Origin: Campylorhamphus procurvoides
Lineage: Eukaryota > Chordata > Aves > Passeriformes > Dendrocolaptidae
Length of the DNA stretch: 64,000 nt
Assembly: GCA_013396655.1 (NCBI GenBank)
Contig: WBMV01002860.1
Span: 143,623 to 207,622, forward strand
Direction of reading: 5' to 3'
The translations under genes were made by a program, and so were the position numbers. The notes below the pieces were generated by a model that was not told where the DNA came from, did not search any database, and saw nothing but the letters and a program-made list of their open reading frames with translations. Positions 11,336-23,885 of this stretch are shown here, piece after piece (the stretch's first letter is position 1; each line of letters begins with the position of its first letter).

Positions 11336-13888
11336 TGTATTCTCACTTTTAGCATGAAAATTCCTCAAAACCCATCCAAAAGGCTCCTCTCCACAAGTGC
11401 CAAACTTGCTGCGCTGTGGAGCCGGTCGCTCCTGTCTCATCTGAAAATGGATTTTGGCACATCTGATGTCCAAGGTCCGTAATCCCCATCCATGCTTGGT
11501 GCATGTCAATGGTTTTCATTATAAACAGAGCTTTTCAATAAAATCTGACTTTCCAGTGAAATCAGGTCTCAAATAAAACCACATTTTTCAATTTTTTTTG
11601 TGTCAGAAGAGTGGGACGTGGTGAGCATCATTAAAGGATAAACACATTTTGCCTGAAAAAAAAATAAAGTGGGTTTTGCTCAAAACTCTTGGCAAATATG
11701 GGGCAGAAATGGGACAACAGTGAGCTGAGCTCAAGAGGTGGAAAAAATTGATACAGAAAAAAATTCAAATAATTGAATTATTTGCAGCCACTGAGTCATT
11801 TGTAAGTTAAGGGCAGTGGAAATAATATTATATTATGCATATATATATATATATATATAGGCGAGTATAACATATATAGTACTGGAGAATACATTGAGAA
11901 TATAAAATATGTTGAACTATTATAGGTATTGAAGAATATTAGATACTATTCCCCATGTATTTTGGGGAATAGACTATTTTATGCATATGTATGTATATAG
12001 ATATGGAATATTGAGAAATATAGTGGAACAATTATTTGGGAATGTCATATATTGATATATATATATATATATATGGCTCTGCTGGTGTGGATTTAATTGG
12101 GATTTCTTAGTTGCTTGTTGCTCTGTCTAACATCAGGAGGGGCATTCCTTCAGTACCCACTGTTACCCCACTCCATTGTCTCACTCCTCCTGGGGTAGAC
12201 TTTGATGAGCTCATCTTCACCCTGCATCTACAAAACCTCCAAATTTCCCAATTTTTTGGGTAGCGATGGCGATATCGTGTCTTTCCTTCAGGCTTCACTT
12301 GGGAACTGATGAGGGTGGGAAGAATCATTTTAGGGATGCTCAAACTTGGAGTTGGAGGATGATGCCAAGGGGAGGTCCCCAGCGGAAGTGAAGTTCCCAG
12401 GGATTTCTCTTAAAGAAGAGATAAATAAATATAATTATAGATGTAAAAGCCATGAGTGTGCACTGGGTACTGATTTTATGAGATTTTTGCTTTTTCCTCC
12501 CCACTTTTTAAGGCATCCTGAACACTTCTTGGTAATGGGAAGACTTCCCTTGCCCTTTATTGATGTTTTTTTATAGGTGGCTCTGTGATATCCTACTAGA
12601 ACAAAAGTCTAAAAGAATAGCTGGTTCCTCCCTGCTCCTCTGGCTGGTTATCACCTCCAAGGTTCAATCCCGGGAAATTCTGAAATGTAGCAGCCTGTGC
12701 TCTGAGCAGTTTTAGCTTTCCCAATAGTGCTGTGCTGTCTAAACGAACACTGTTAGCTTTACGACATGTGGAGGCCATGGTGCTCCCAGGTGTCATTCGG
12801 GACCAGTGTGAACAAGCCTGGAGCCTTAGGGTAAAAAAGCCTTGTGTAAGAGATAGAAATAATAACAAAATACCTTAAAATAACTTCAAAAATTGCATTT
12901 GCATCACTTCCTGCTCAGCGGTGGGGTGTGGGCACATCATCATATGTGTACCAATCTGACCCCCCCAAATTTTGGGGATTGCTGTGCCTGCACCTCCAAA
13001 ATACGGGGTTTTTTCCTGTTTTCTGGGGTGATGAAACAAAAAACTAATTGCAATTTGCATGATGCAATCAAGGTGTGCTGATGAGATGCTCAAGGGCTTT
13101 TCAGTGAGCACAGGGTGGGAGGTGGGGGGTGTGTGTGTGTGTCTTACCATTAGCCCCCTCCAGCCGAACTGCCTGGTGGAGCACTGCTCTCGATTAATAT
13201 CTCTGGTTAATCACCCCCCCTGTCCAGAGCAGGATTGTCTTACGGATAATTTCGTTTGCCTAACGAGATTTTCACTAATTAAATCTCCTTTCAGTTGGTG
13301 CCGTTCTCCCTGCTGGTTAAGGGGAAATGTTTGTGAAGCTAGTGCTGCTCCTGGCTAAATAAACCTTTCCACTTGGCTACCAAAAAATTCCCACTGGGAA
13401 TGCAAGATACAAACATTGCTTTGGCAAATTAATTAATTCTTGCAACCCTAAAAGAGCTTTTTCATCCTCCAAAAATATCGGGGAGTTGCTCCCTACATCC
13501 CCTTTTGTGACCACGCTTCAGGATGCTCATGCATCAAAAAAATAGTTGGATTTCTGATGCAAAGTACAGAATTCAGTAGGGTTTTGGCTTATCTGGGGTT
13601 GGTTGATAGGGAGAAATCCGAGTGGGGTTTTAAGGCTGTAAAATAGCCCCCAAATCTTCATCAGGGTCTTGGGTGCTGCAACAAAAGGTGGATTTATTGA
13701 AGAATAAATTGGATTTTCTCCAAAGAGCCACAGTACCAGGATAGCAAAATCCTACAAAATCAGGAAATTCAAGAAAATTAAATCAGGTAATTCAGGAAAA
13801 TTTATTCAGGAAATTAATGAAATTCAGGGAAATAAATTCAGGAAGGAAATTCTTGCAAATTCTGGAAAATCCCTTTCAGTCCCAAGTT
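11336..13888. other. No gene recognised; two AT microsatellite patches
   Basis: 11820-12075 is AT-rich with pure AT runs at 11838-11860 and 12054-12074. 13160-13360 contains CTAATTAAATC and ACGGATAATTTCG phrases that look unlike repeat DNA. 13740-13860 is a short GGAAATTCAGGAAAAT-type repeat. Confidence 0.4.
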
Positions 13889-14298
13889 GTGCATGTCTAT
13901 AGCGCAGTGTCAGTTTTTTGCCTATAAATGCCTATTTCTCCCAGCCTCCATGGGAATCACTGAGCAAATTCACTTTGGATTAAATAGGATGGATCCTTGT
14001 AAGTGTCATATTCCCAAATACTTCAAATATTCTTATTTCTCAATAAGTGTTGCTTGAGGTCTGGAATGGAGATCTATTCTATCTCAAATATTATTATTCC
14101 AGATTTCTGTCCAATGAGAATTGATCCCTCAGGTTCTCAGGTTTTTTTACAGCTTTTTGGGTGTCTATAGGGGCTGAACTGTAGATTGAGACTTAAAATA
14201 TTTTATATACAATTACATAAAATCATATAAATTTTATATAAAATAGGGGCTGAAACATGGAGTTTCTGTAAAATATGTATTGTACATGTATTTATATA
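13889..14298 (+). repeat. 410-bp segment duplicated at 14562-14971 (contig end)
   Basis: From GTGCATGTCTATAGCGCAG to GTATTTATATA the sequence is the same as 14562-14971 wherever I compared it. It ends at a single N (14299). Identical copies beside single-N joins are best read as an unmerged contig overlap, not as a biological duplication. Confidence 0.85.
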
Positions 14299-14561
14299 NA
14301 TAATTTTATATTTAAATATAATAGTGAATTTTCCCAATTCCAGCAAATCTAATGGAATCTTGAGTGGGAGGGAGGGAAATGCTCCTGACTCCCACGAATG
14401 CTTCCTTGCACAGCTCAGGCTCCCGTGCACACTCCTGTGCACACTCCCAGCTCCCATGCACACTTACTGTGTGCATCTTGTAAGCTCCTGAGCACATTTC
14501 TTGGCACACTTCCTTGCACACTGCAGGCTTCTGTTCGTCCTCCCATGCATGTTTCCGTGCN
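14299..14561. other. Contig piece between single Ns, probably misplaced
   Basis: Bounded by Ns at 14299 and 14561. Its last 49 bases (14512-14560) repeat at 15265-15313, the start of the piece after the third N. It holds the first part of a TTGCACACTTCC-type minisatellite that continues after 15264. Confidence 0.8.
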
Positions 14562-14971
14562 GTGCATGTCTATAGCGCAGTGTCAGTTTTTTGCCTATAA
14601 ATGCCTATTTCTCCCAGCCTCCATGGGAATCACTGAGCAAATTCACTTTGGATTAAATAGGATGGATCCTTGTAAGTGTCATATTCCCAAATACTTCAAA
14701 TATTCTTATTTCTCAATAAGTGTTGCTTGAGGTCTGGAATGGAGATCTATTCTATCTCAAATATTATTATTCCAGATTTCTGTCCAATGAGAATTGATCC
14801 CTCAGGTTCTCAGGTTTTTTTACAGCTTTTTGGGTGTCTATAGGGGCTGAACTGTAGATTGAGACTTAAAATATTTTATATACAATTACATAAAATCATA
14901 TAAATTTTATATAAAATAGGGGCTGAAACATGGAGTTTCTGTAAAATATGTATTGTACATGTATTTATATA
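14562..14971 (+). repeat. Second copy of the 410-bp segment
   Basis: Starts directly after the N at 14561. The sequence then continues into AT-rich microsatellite DNA up to the N at 15264. Confidence 0.85.
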
Positions 14972-15263
14972 AGTATATAATATGATATATGATGTAACAT
15001 GATATATTTGATATAGATTGTAATAGGTGATGTAAAATATATATATTGTAGCTATAGGATATATAATAAGTATTGATATATGATAGGTGGTGGTAATAGA
15101 TAATAGATCTTTATTATATATCATAGAGTATGTATTATAGGATAAGCTATGTTGTTGTGTATTTATTATATAATAAAAATATAGATAACATAATTATATA
15201 GTTTGTATATAAAATACAAATATATATATAAATGTTCTCTCTCTCTCTCTCTAATATATATAT
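14972..15263. repeat. AT-rich microsatellite ending in (CT)n
   Basis: TATATA, ATAGATAAT and similar runs, then a TCTCTCTC block at about 15237-15252 and the N at 15264. Confidence 0.8.
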
Positions 15264-15264
15264 N

Positions 15265-15610
15265 CCTTGCACACTGCAGGCTTCTGTTCGTCCTCCCATG
15301 CATGTTTCCGTGCTCACTTCCATGCACTTTCCTTGCTCATTCCCTGCACACTGCCCATACACTTCCTTGCACACTTCCAACTCCTGTTCCTCCTTCCATG
15401 TGCTCTCACTGCTCCCTCTCAGCATGCTCCCTTTCACTCTTCCTTGCGCACTTCCAGCTTCTGTCCATCTCCATGCTTGGTCCCTGCACGCCCCTTTGCA
15501 CACTTCCTCTCACACCTCATCTCCCATTCATCCTGCCACACACACTCCCACACAGTCTCCCACACAGGCTCCCACCATGCTCCACAACTGCCTCGCTCTT
15601 CCTTCCTCCA
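15265..15610 (+). repeat. CTTCCTTGCACACTTCC-type minisatellite
   Basis: Degenerate C/T-rich units with TTGCACACTTCC, CTCCCATGCAC and TTCTGTCC phrases. The same repeat fills 14395-14560, which supports joining that piece directly to this one. Long Ser/His/Pro/Cys-rich frames here come from the repeat. Confidence 0.8.
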
Positions 15611-16640
15611 CAAGCAGTGATCTGAAATTCTCCAAAACAGCCCAGTTTTTCAGAGCTTTACCCATCTTCCCATCAGGACTCGGCCTGCTGGTACCCACTG
15701 CAGCATCCCAGCAGAGTGATGGAAACAGTTCAGAGCTCCTAAATATTTATGCATGTGGCTTTGCAGGACATTGGATAAGATAAAATAATATTTTATGCTA
15801 TTCAATAATATTTAATGTATTTTAAATAATATTAAATAATTTATTGTTTGGTATTATTTAATAACGCATTATTGTGGTGTGAACATCGCCTGTGGCTTAT
15901 GGAAGGCACCAAGGCCAAGAAAAGTTACAGGGAGAATTGTAATAATCCCTTTGGGAGTGAAATAATTGGTGACTGAGGAGAAATATGGAAAAGTAAAATA
16001 AAGTAAAATAAATTAACAAAAAAACTATGTATTAACGAAACATTAACTCCCAACGTGAGCTGACTTTCATGGGAGCTGGGAGGGGGGGATGCACCACTAA
16101 AAAATCGCACTAGAAGGAATAGAAAAGAAAATAAAAATGTTTTATCTTCGCTCTCATTCTGTGATAATGATCTTAACGGAGTTGGAAACCGGCACGGAAA
16201 AAAATGTGTGTGGTTTTTAAATGAAAGTTGCCTCTGCTCCAGAGGGCTGGGGCAGAGATTTGGGGTATTTTATCCCTTATGGGTATTTTGTTATTTATTT
16301 GGGAGTATTTTATTATGTTCTGGGGTATTTTTATTTTTGGGGGAGTATTTTATGATTTCAGGGGTTATTTTATTATTTTGGGAGCATTCCTGCTAGGGCT
16401 TGGGATGCTCCCAGCATTGTTGGCCTATCCCATCTGCACCAGCAGAATTGCAGAGACCTCAAGTAGGAAAGAATTTATAAGGAGAAATAGAGTTCCTTTG
16501 GCAGTATTACACCTGCATTTGGGAAAACACTGTGATGGGACAGGGATTTAATCCAACCCTTTGGAACACTCCCATCAGCTGCCAGAGATGGATTTTGGGG
16601 CAAATATTTTATATCCAGAGAAGGGGAGCAGAGGGGGAAG
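15611..16640. other. No gene recognised; short TATTTT-rich repeat
   Basis: 15780-15870 is AT-rich with repeated TAATATTTAA-like text. 16260-16390 repeats GGGGTATTTTATTATTTTGGGAG-like units about four times. Confidence 0.45.
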
Positions 16641-16644
16641 ATGC

Positions 16645-17165
16645 TGAGGGGGCTTTTTGCATGCAACCCCTACTTTAAGGCCCTTTTTTAGGTGCAAACA
16701 CCTGTTTGAAAGCTGGTTTTGGCTATAACTCCCAGTTCGAAGTGGCTTTTGGTGCAAAGCCACCTTGTCTGGGGGGCTTTTCTGGTGCAAACACCCATTT
16801 AAAGGATATTTTATGGTGCAAAACCTGTTTGAAGGACTGTTTTTTATGCAAATCGCCAGTTTTAAGGGCTTTTTTTTGCTGCAAACCTGTTCTTGAAGGC
16901 CATTTTGTGGTGTGCAAGCCCCTGCACTCGGGCACTGTCTGAAGGTCCGTTTTTCTGCAAAGCTCTGTTTTAAGGGCTATTTTTTTTTCCTGAAACCACC
17001 TGTTAACAGTGCATTTTTAGATGCAAGCCCCTGTTTTAAGAACTTTTCTGGGGTACAAAGGTCTGCTTGAAGGACCTTTTTGACTGCAAATGTTCGCTTG
17101 AATGGCTTTTTTTGGGTGTAAACTCCCAATTTAACGGACTTTTTTTTACTGCAAACCGTTTTGGA
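16645..17165 (+). repeat. ~33-bp minisatellite, about 15 units
   Basis: Units resemble GGTGCAAACCCCTGTTTGAA plus GGCCTTTTTT. Both strands give open frames with recurring Cys/Lys or Lys/Thr-Gly motifs that mimic a short-repeat protein; no start, splice or family match supports a gene. Confidence 0.85.
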
Positions 17166-19239
17166 CAAGCTGATAAAGCAACACTGTAGTGGGATGAGGA
17201 CGGGGACAGGGTGTGGATGTTTGTGCTGGAGACAGGGCTTATTTAGGGGTAAAACGCAGGATTTTGGGAGCAAGGAAGGAACCCACCAACAGCTGCTTGT
17301 GTTGGGTTTTGAATTTGATTTAACCACTTTTCCTAAGGAAAATACCATCCAAATCCCCATCCATAAGGCTTTATATTCTTAAGGATAATGTAAATTGTAC
17401 ATGTTTTGCAAAAATAATTTTATTTTCCATGTAAAAACCCCTTCTTGTACAGAGAAATTCCTGTTACTCGATGATGCTCCTCAGTGCCATCCTGTGAGCA
17501 AAAGCATCTCATTTTTAAGCTTTTTTTGGCTTTAATTCCAGCCTGAGCCAGGTGATGGAGGAGCATCACAGGCATCCCCGTGGACAACATCTCCTGTTCC
17601 AACCATTTTTTCCTCCTGATGGCTGTGTACAGGTGGGAAAAGTATTTTTCCTGCTGTTTTTTGGGTAAAAATTGAAGTTTTCTCCACTTTTCCCCCTCTC
17701 CTCTGTGCCGAGCGCTTGCCACCCTGCTGTCTGTTTTTCCTCGCTGAGGTTCAGTTCTAATTATGTTGATTTTCTCCAGCTCACCCCCCTCCTGGCAAGC
17801 TTATTAGGGGGAATATTTTTATTTATTATCATTTCGCCCAACTCCCGCCAGCATTTCCAATTACTCTCGCCGCTTCCTTGTAATTGTCTTTCTGTAATGG
17901 CTGCGAAACAATTGCGCTAAATGAGGTGGCTCCGGCAAGATGAGGGTTTCACTTCATTAAAGGCTAATGGATTCCAAGCTCCAGCTCTGTGGGCAAAAAA
18001 AGAGGTAAAAAAAAAAGAGATTGAAACAACAACTTTTATCTTATTGGGGTAACTTGCCCCAGTGTGATGGAGTTTGAGTGGGGTTTTGAGCTTGGGTATG
18101 TGTTGATGACCCCTGTGGAGTTTTCCTCAAAATATTTTTGGCGTTTTGGGAATTTTTAAAAATTATTTTTCTCTGAATTCCTGCTGGCTTGCAAAAAGTG
18201 TCTTCCATCTTTTTTTTTTTTGCTGTGTATATACTTATATACTGTGTTTATTGCCATAAATATACATTTATGTATTGTAGAAATGATATGCAGCAATATA
18301 ATAACGTTGATATATAAGTGAATAGAATACATACCTATTTACAAATAATTAAATAATTACATTGCATAATCCTGTATTATAGAAATGTGTTATATACTGA
18401 TTGATATACTGTATTCACTTTGATATATTGGTTTATAATACTTACTATATAGTGATATGCTCATTATGGAATATATTACATCAGTATATATTGATCTGTT
18501 GATTACAGGATATGTATTAGATCGAAATACAATGCTTGATATCTAGTGACATATTGCTATATATTATATAGTACAGATTATTTATAAGACCATTGATCAT
18601 ATTGCTGTGTATATATACCTATATATGTATCTACCTGTACCATCTACGTATTGGTATAAAATACTCATTTGTGCTACCAGAACTTGGCCCCACTGGCAGG
18701 GGTAGAGGCCAAGCTTTTGGGGATTTTGGTGGAATTTTGAAATCTTGCTGGATAGTAGATTTGCTCCTCAAGCACATATTATTTCAGAGTTATTTTTATT
18801 TGGGAAAATCTTTTAAGTTTGAAATTTCTCCCATTTTTCCTATCCTTCTGCTGCCTTTTTCCTTCTTTTGCTGGATGTGGAAGTGCTCCAGGTGCTGGGG
18901 TAGGGCTGGATTCCATCCTGGTACCATGTGGAGTCAGGTGTCATGGCTCAGGAAAATTTTTAAACAAGAAAAAGTAAAATCAAACTCTTGGCCATAGTGT
19001 GATGCTCGGGGCTGAAGTGCCCTGACACCGACATGGGGCTTCACAACAAAGGAAAATTCAATTGGGAGCTTAGGGAAAGCCCTTAATAAAAGTAAAATTC
19101 CCAGTGAGGTACAATACTCAGAAACAGATTCCCTCTCACATTTAGCAGGTGCTTGGACGGATGTCTAAAAATGCGTAAAACTCAGGTTGGAATGGCCAGT
19201 TTGATTTCTTGAGCATCTGGCTGGGTACATCTCCAGTAA
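17166..19239. other. No gene recognised; possible conserved element and AT-rich stretch
   Basis: 17755-17960 carries CTAATTATG, GTAATTGTC, CAATTGCGC and low repeat content, typical of conserved non-coding elements, but I cannot align it. 18225-18660 is degenerate TATATACTG-rich microsatellite DNA. The rest shows nothing. Confidence 0.35.
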
Positions 19240-20045
19240 AAGCTAATATATATATAATAATTATATATAATAATAAATAATAATAAATATTATAATATAA
19301 TAAATAATAATAAAAGCTAATATATATATATATAATATATATATTAGTTTCACAGGCTGTGGTATCTGTATTACAATATATCTGTCCATTGGATCTTTAT
19401 ACTGGATGAATATATTGGATATTGTATATATATTTATATACACATTTGATACACGTTTTGAATGTATATTACATTATATCCATCCATTCGTATAGTGTAT
19501 GTATGCATTGGATATAATGTATCCATATAATATAGCCATATTAATGTATCAATATTATATAGTCACTGGATAAATGCAGTATAATATATCTGATATATTA
19601 ATCCTATATATATATTTTTATATATATATCCTCTCCTTTCCTCCGCTATATCTTCTCTCTTTATATATATAGGATACCTATATAACTGTCTTTTTAAATT
19701 AGATATATATATAAAATATATATATGACTTTATCCACATTATCCAATTATATCCATGAAATATATATATATATATAAGATGATCCAATGATCCAATTATC
19801 AATGTTTTGGATGGATATTAATTGGGTAATGTGGATGAAGATACATGTATATATATATCTAACAGATATCTCTAATATATATACTATTTGAATAATCTGT
19901 CGGATTATTGGATGGATGTGATTGGATAATATGGATGAGACACATATATATATATGTATAGTAATCTAGTTATTCATATATATAATAATCCAGTATCCAA
20001 TTGTAATTGGATAATGGAGATGAAAACATACATATTTTATATACA
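19240..20045. repeat. AT-rich microsatellite block with inverted repeat
   Basis: Mostly (TA)n and TATATATCC-type runs. Arms at 19728-19756 and 19811-19840 are near-perfect reverse complements (about 29 bases each, containing TCCACATTATCCAATTA and its complement). A related direct copy of the right arm follows near 19906-19935, and TATCCAATTGTAATTGGATA lies at about 19992-20011. Confidence 0.8.
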
Positions 20046-22814
20046 TAAAAAGTGGAAGGTGGCTGTGGCTGTTGGGGATCGGTGGGGAGGGGCAGCACAG
20101 GGGCTCCCACTGGTCCATCTGGCACCCGGATACTGCTTTTCACGTATTCATTGTGCCAGAGACCTCTGACTCTTCTGAGTGTTAAACCACTGGAATATGG
20201 ATTTACCCACCAAACAAGGGGAACAAATCTTGTAATATCTCAGGAAAATCCCTTTTTTAATTTAAAATGTCTCTGAACATTTCTTGGGCAGCACCACATC
20301 CTTCACCAATCATTGTATCTGTCCCATGGTTTCATTTGCACACATCCAGGCTCTCCCTCAAAAACTGCCTGTGCCTGTTAAAAAAAAGAGAGGATAATAA
20401 TTTCGGACACAGGAACAAGGGTTTCTCATTGTAAATATGTTTCTCTTTCTGCATAAGAGTGGAAATACTGACCCATATATTCCAGGATCCTTGAGAAACT
20501 CCCTTGTGCCATCCCCTCCCCTGAGCCATTCACCCTTACTCCCCCCCAAGAGATAAAAGGAGACAAAATGCATTAAAAACCTGCAAAATTTATCTTTTTA
20601 AGAAACTACCTGACCTCCAAGCTTTACCTTCCAGCACAACTCACGTAGGGGTATTTTTCCTAGAAAAAATTGGCATTTTTAGGCACTTTTTGAAACTGTG
20701 TTAAGGTATCAACTGGCTTTGCAAAACTGGGGTGATTCCTGATAGGGGGACCTTAGATTTGATTTAACCAACTGAAGCTGCCATTTGAGGTTCAGAAAGC
20801 AGAAAGACACCTACAACTGGTATGGCAAAACTAGGGGCAGTGGCAGTGGTGGCAGCTTGCACCAGTTGACATTGAAGCCGCATCTTTTATGATATCATTT
20901 GGGGCAAAATCCCAGATTTTTCACCAAAGTGGCTGCCAGCTGCATCTGCAGAGCTCCATTAACCCCAGCGCTGGATGCCACCAGGCCTCCATTTTGGTTC
21001 CTTGATGACTCTTGCTAATTTTCGCCCTGTCCTTTTGGGACTCCTCTCCATGTGGCACCTGGCCAGGATGGATGCATGTCATTGCCTTCATCCTTATTTT
21101 TCAAGCATCCTCATCTTCATCATATTTAACATCTGAGCTTGGGGATTGCATCCCTCCAAGCTTTCAGCCCTCCTTATTTCCAAGGATTTTAAGAGCGTCC
21201 GTATTTTTCCACATGCTTTTCCTTCCCTGGGAATGCCAGCTTGATCATCAGAATAATTCAGGATACTGTTTGGGATTGTTTCAGCACAGAGCGCTGATGG
21301 TGCCAGACTGGTGCAACCCGATGAGCTGGAATCCTTAATTATTGCAGATGTGACCTTCCTGGGGTAAGCAATCAGATGACCAGGGATGTTCACTTCCCAA
21401 AAAATCCTAGGGCAGACTTGACATAGGGTCTCCTGATGAAGTCAACACTCCCCGACTTTAATTAGGTGCCCCTCATTAAGCACAAAGCTCATAGAACTGT
21501 GGCCCAAACTTTCCCAGCACTGGACTGTGACATTATGGCACTTAAATGTGTGGAAAAAAAGGCCAGAGTGGTTGCAGAGCATCACATCTCAGATACCAGA
21601 GCAGCATCCTTATTAAAGTAATGAGAAAACCATTTTGCAATTAATATTTTTTTAGGATTGAGCATTGAATGGGGCTTTAGTGACACTCAAGGCTTAATTT
21701 ATCTTCATCCCAGGGCAGAAGAATGTAATGTGGCTTCCTTGCCTTCAAAGCTCAGCAGAGAATTATTTGCTGTCCTGTTTGGAGACTGGGTGTAATTTGG
21801 GCAGGTGGTTGGGGACTGGGTCTTTTCTCCAGCTGTTGCATTGCTATTAGGTTTGCAGGAAAACCACCACTTTTTGCAGCTTTCTCTGTCCTGGTGTTAC
21901 TTCTGGGCATTAAATCTAGCTAAGGTGTGTTGAGAGAGTGATAAAAAATCTTGTGTTTCTAGGAAAAATGACCTTTTTGTAAAAAATAATATAAAAAAGC
22001 AGTGATTTGAATTTCAAAGAATGAGGATTATAGATTTTGAGGCTGGGTAAATGACTGGATTGCTCTGCACTGATTTACCAATGCAAACAGGTGTCAAAAA
22101 AGCCCTTCAAGATTCAAAAAAAACCCCAAATCTTGAGGTTTTCTGATAAGCGCAGGAACTAAATAGTTTTGGGATGAATTTGATTGATTTGGGGTTGCTG
22201 CAAGCCTTAGTTAAAAGCTGAGTATCCCTTGTAAAGGAGCATCACCATCTAACAGCCAAAGCCCATGCTTGGTGCAGAAGCTATTAGCAGTGTGTTTTGC
22301 AAGAAATATTTGACAGAAAGCATTTTTTGAGCAAAATACCACTGAATTTATGTACTGAGGGTCTGTCATGAGTTAAATGCTGGCAGCAAATGATTTTTGC
22401 AGAAAAAACACACCATGATTAGGAATAGCCCATGGGCTTTTCGGGAGTTGAGCTGACTTCCAGGCATGCCTGTACCATGCAGGCAATGGGATGCAGACAG
22501 CCCCAGGCTGCCCTAAGCTCTGGAGCCAGGAATAGGATGGACCTTTTAGGATCCAAACTGTGCCAGAAAATGTCTCTGTTTTTTCCAGCTAGTTCAGTCA
22601 GGTTAATAAAAAAAAACACCATTGCTGCCTCACCGGAGGGGCTTTGGAGCGGTGCAGAGTATTGCAGGGCTTCTGGCAGCCTGGGAGACATCAGAATTTG
22701 CGTTTTTAAAAGAGACGGATGAAAATGGAATGTGGCTGAGCTTTGCTTTTAGCCACTCTCCTTGCTTTGGTCGTGGCATACATCTTCAGTTTGCTCTGTT
22801 AGTGGCCTCGGGTC
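20046..22814. other. No gene or repeat recognised
   Basis: Ordinary non-coding sequence. Open frames are short and without recognisable protein features. Confidence 0.4.
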
Positions 22815-22896
22815 ATTCCAAGCCAGCATCCCTGGATTGATTCCAGCTGCCATCCCTGGTTTGGTCCCAGCCAGGATCTTTGGTTTGATTTTAGTC
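22815..22896 (+). repeat. Left part of a CCAGCATCCCTGGTTTG minisatellite
   Basis: About three or four units of roughly 22-24 bases of the type CCAGCATCCCTGGTTTGGTCC lie just before the CR1 element. Similar units resume after it at about 23742-23885. Confidence 0.65.
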
Positions 22897-23530
22897 ATCA
22901 TAGAATCTCTTAATGGTTTAGGTTGGCAGGGACCTTAAAGACCATCTTGTTCCACCCACCTGCCATGGACAGGGGCACCTTCCACTAGACCAGGTTGCTC
23001 CAAGCCTGGAACACTCCCAGGGATGTGACAGCCACAGCTTATCTGGGCAACCTGTGCCAGGGCCTTACCGCCCTCACAGGGAAGAATTTCTCCCGAGTAT
23101 CTCATCTAACCCTTCCCTCTGGCAGTGGCAAGCCATTCTGCCTTTTCCTGTTCCTCACATCCTTTTTTCCAAGTCCTTCTCCAGCTCTCCTGTAGCTCCC
23201 TTAGGCACTGAAACGGGCTCTAAGGTCTCTCCAGAGCCCTCAGCTTTCCCAGACTGTCTCCATAGCAGAGTTGCTTCAGCCCTTGGAGCATCACTGTGAC
23301 TTCCTGTGGACTTGCTCCATCAGCTCTACATCCTTCCTATGCTGGACTCCCAGGGCTGTAGGCAGTCCTGCTGGTGGGATCTAACCTGAGCAGAGCAGAG
23401 CAGAGCAGAGCAGAGGGGCAAAATCCCACCCCTCCCCTGCTGCCCATGCTGTGGGATCAGCCCAGGACATTGAGGGTCTCTGGGTGCCAGTGCACGCAGC
23501 TGATGCTTATGCAGCCTCTTACCCACCTGC
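22897..23530 (-). mobile_element. CR1 LINE 3' fragment (minus strand, ~630 bp)
   Basis: CATAGAATC at the left is the element's 3' end. GGTTGGCAGGGACCTTAAAG, CTTCCACTAGACCAGGTTGC, AACCCTTCCCTCTGGC and GGATCAGCCCAGGACA follow, all in the order of a reverse-complemented CR1. The copy is 5' truncated and carries no intact reverse transcriptase. The GAGCA pentamer expansion is inside it. Confidence 0.9.
23385..23414 (+). repeat. (GAGCA)n microsatellite inside CR1
   Basis: About six tandem GAGCA units. CR1 elements normally carry one or two such units at this place, so this is a local expansion. Confidence 0.85.
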
Positions 23531-23741
23531 AGTCCAACATCCTCCTCTAGTTATACTTTCTCTTTTCCGTTCAGTGGGAACTTTGCTGGACTGCTGCTTC
23601 TCAAATATGATGGATAGCGGCTCAACCTCAGGACCGGCAAATGCACCCCATTAGGTTCCACGGACTTGTGCACCTTCAGGTTCCCTAGATGTTCTTGACC
23701 CTGATCTTCTACAGCAGGCATTTGGCATCTTTGCCTTGGCT

Positions 23742-23885
23742 CTTCTGAGCATCCCCAGTTTGTATGCAGGTAGAAGTCTTAGTTTGATAAAAGCAGCATC
23801 CATGTCATGATCCTAGTATCCCTCAGCTAATCCTACCTAGCATCCTTGATTTGGTCCTTTCCAGCATCCCTGGCTTGATCCTCCA
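23742..23885 (+). repeat. Right part of the CCAGCATCCCTGGTTTG minisatellite
   Basis: Units such as TAGCATCCTTGATTTGGTCC and CCAGCATCCCTGGCTTGATCC continue the pattern seen before the CR1 at 22815-22896. 23531-23741 between them is unassigned. Confidence 0.6.

Noticed and set aside
13889..14971. Reading the 410-bp pair as a recent segmental duplication
   Set aside because: The matching copies abut single Ns and a second overlap is present, so an unmerged contig overlap explains it better.
15203..15783. Overlapping Ser/His/Pro/Cys-rich open frames up to 183 residues
   Set aside because: They lie in the TTGCACACTTCC minisatellite and one crosses an N at a doubtful assembly join.
16706..16942. 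Frame with regularly spaced Cys and Lys resembling a short repeat protein
   Set aside because: The regularity comes from the ~33-bp minisatellite; there is no zinc-finger spacing and both strands look alike.
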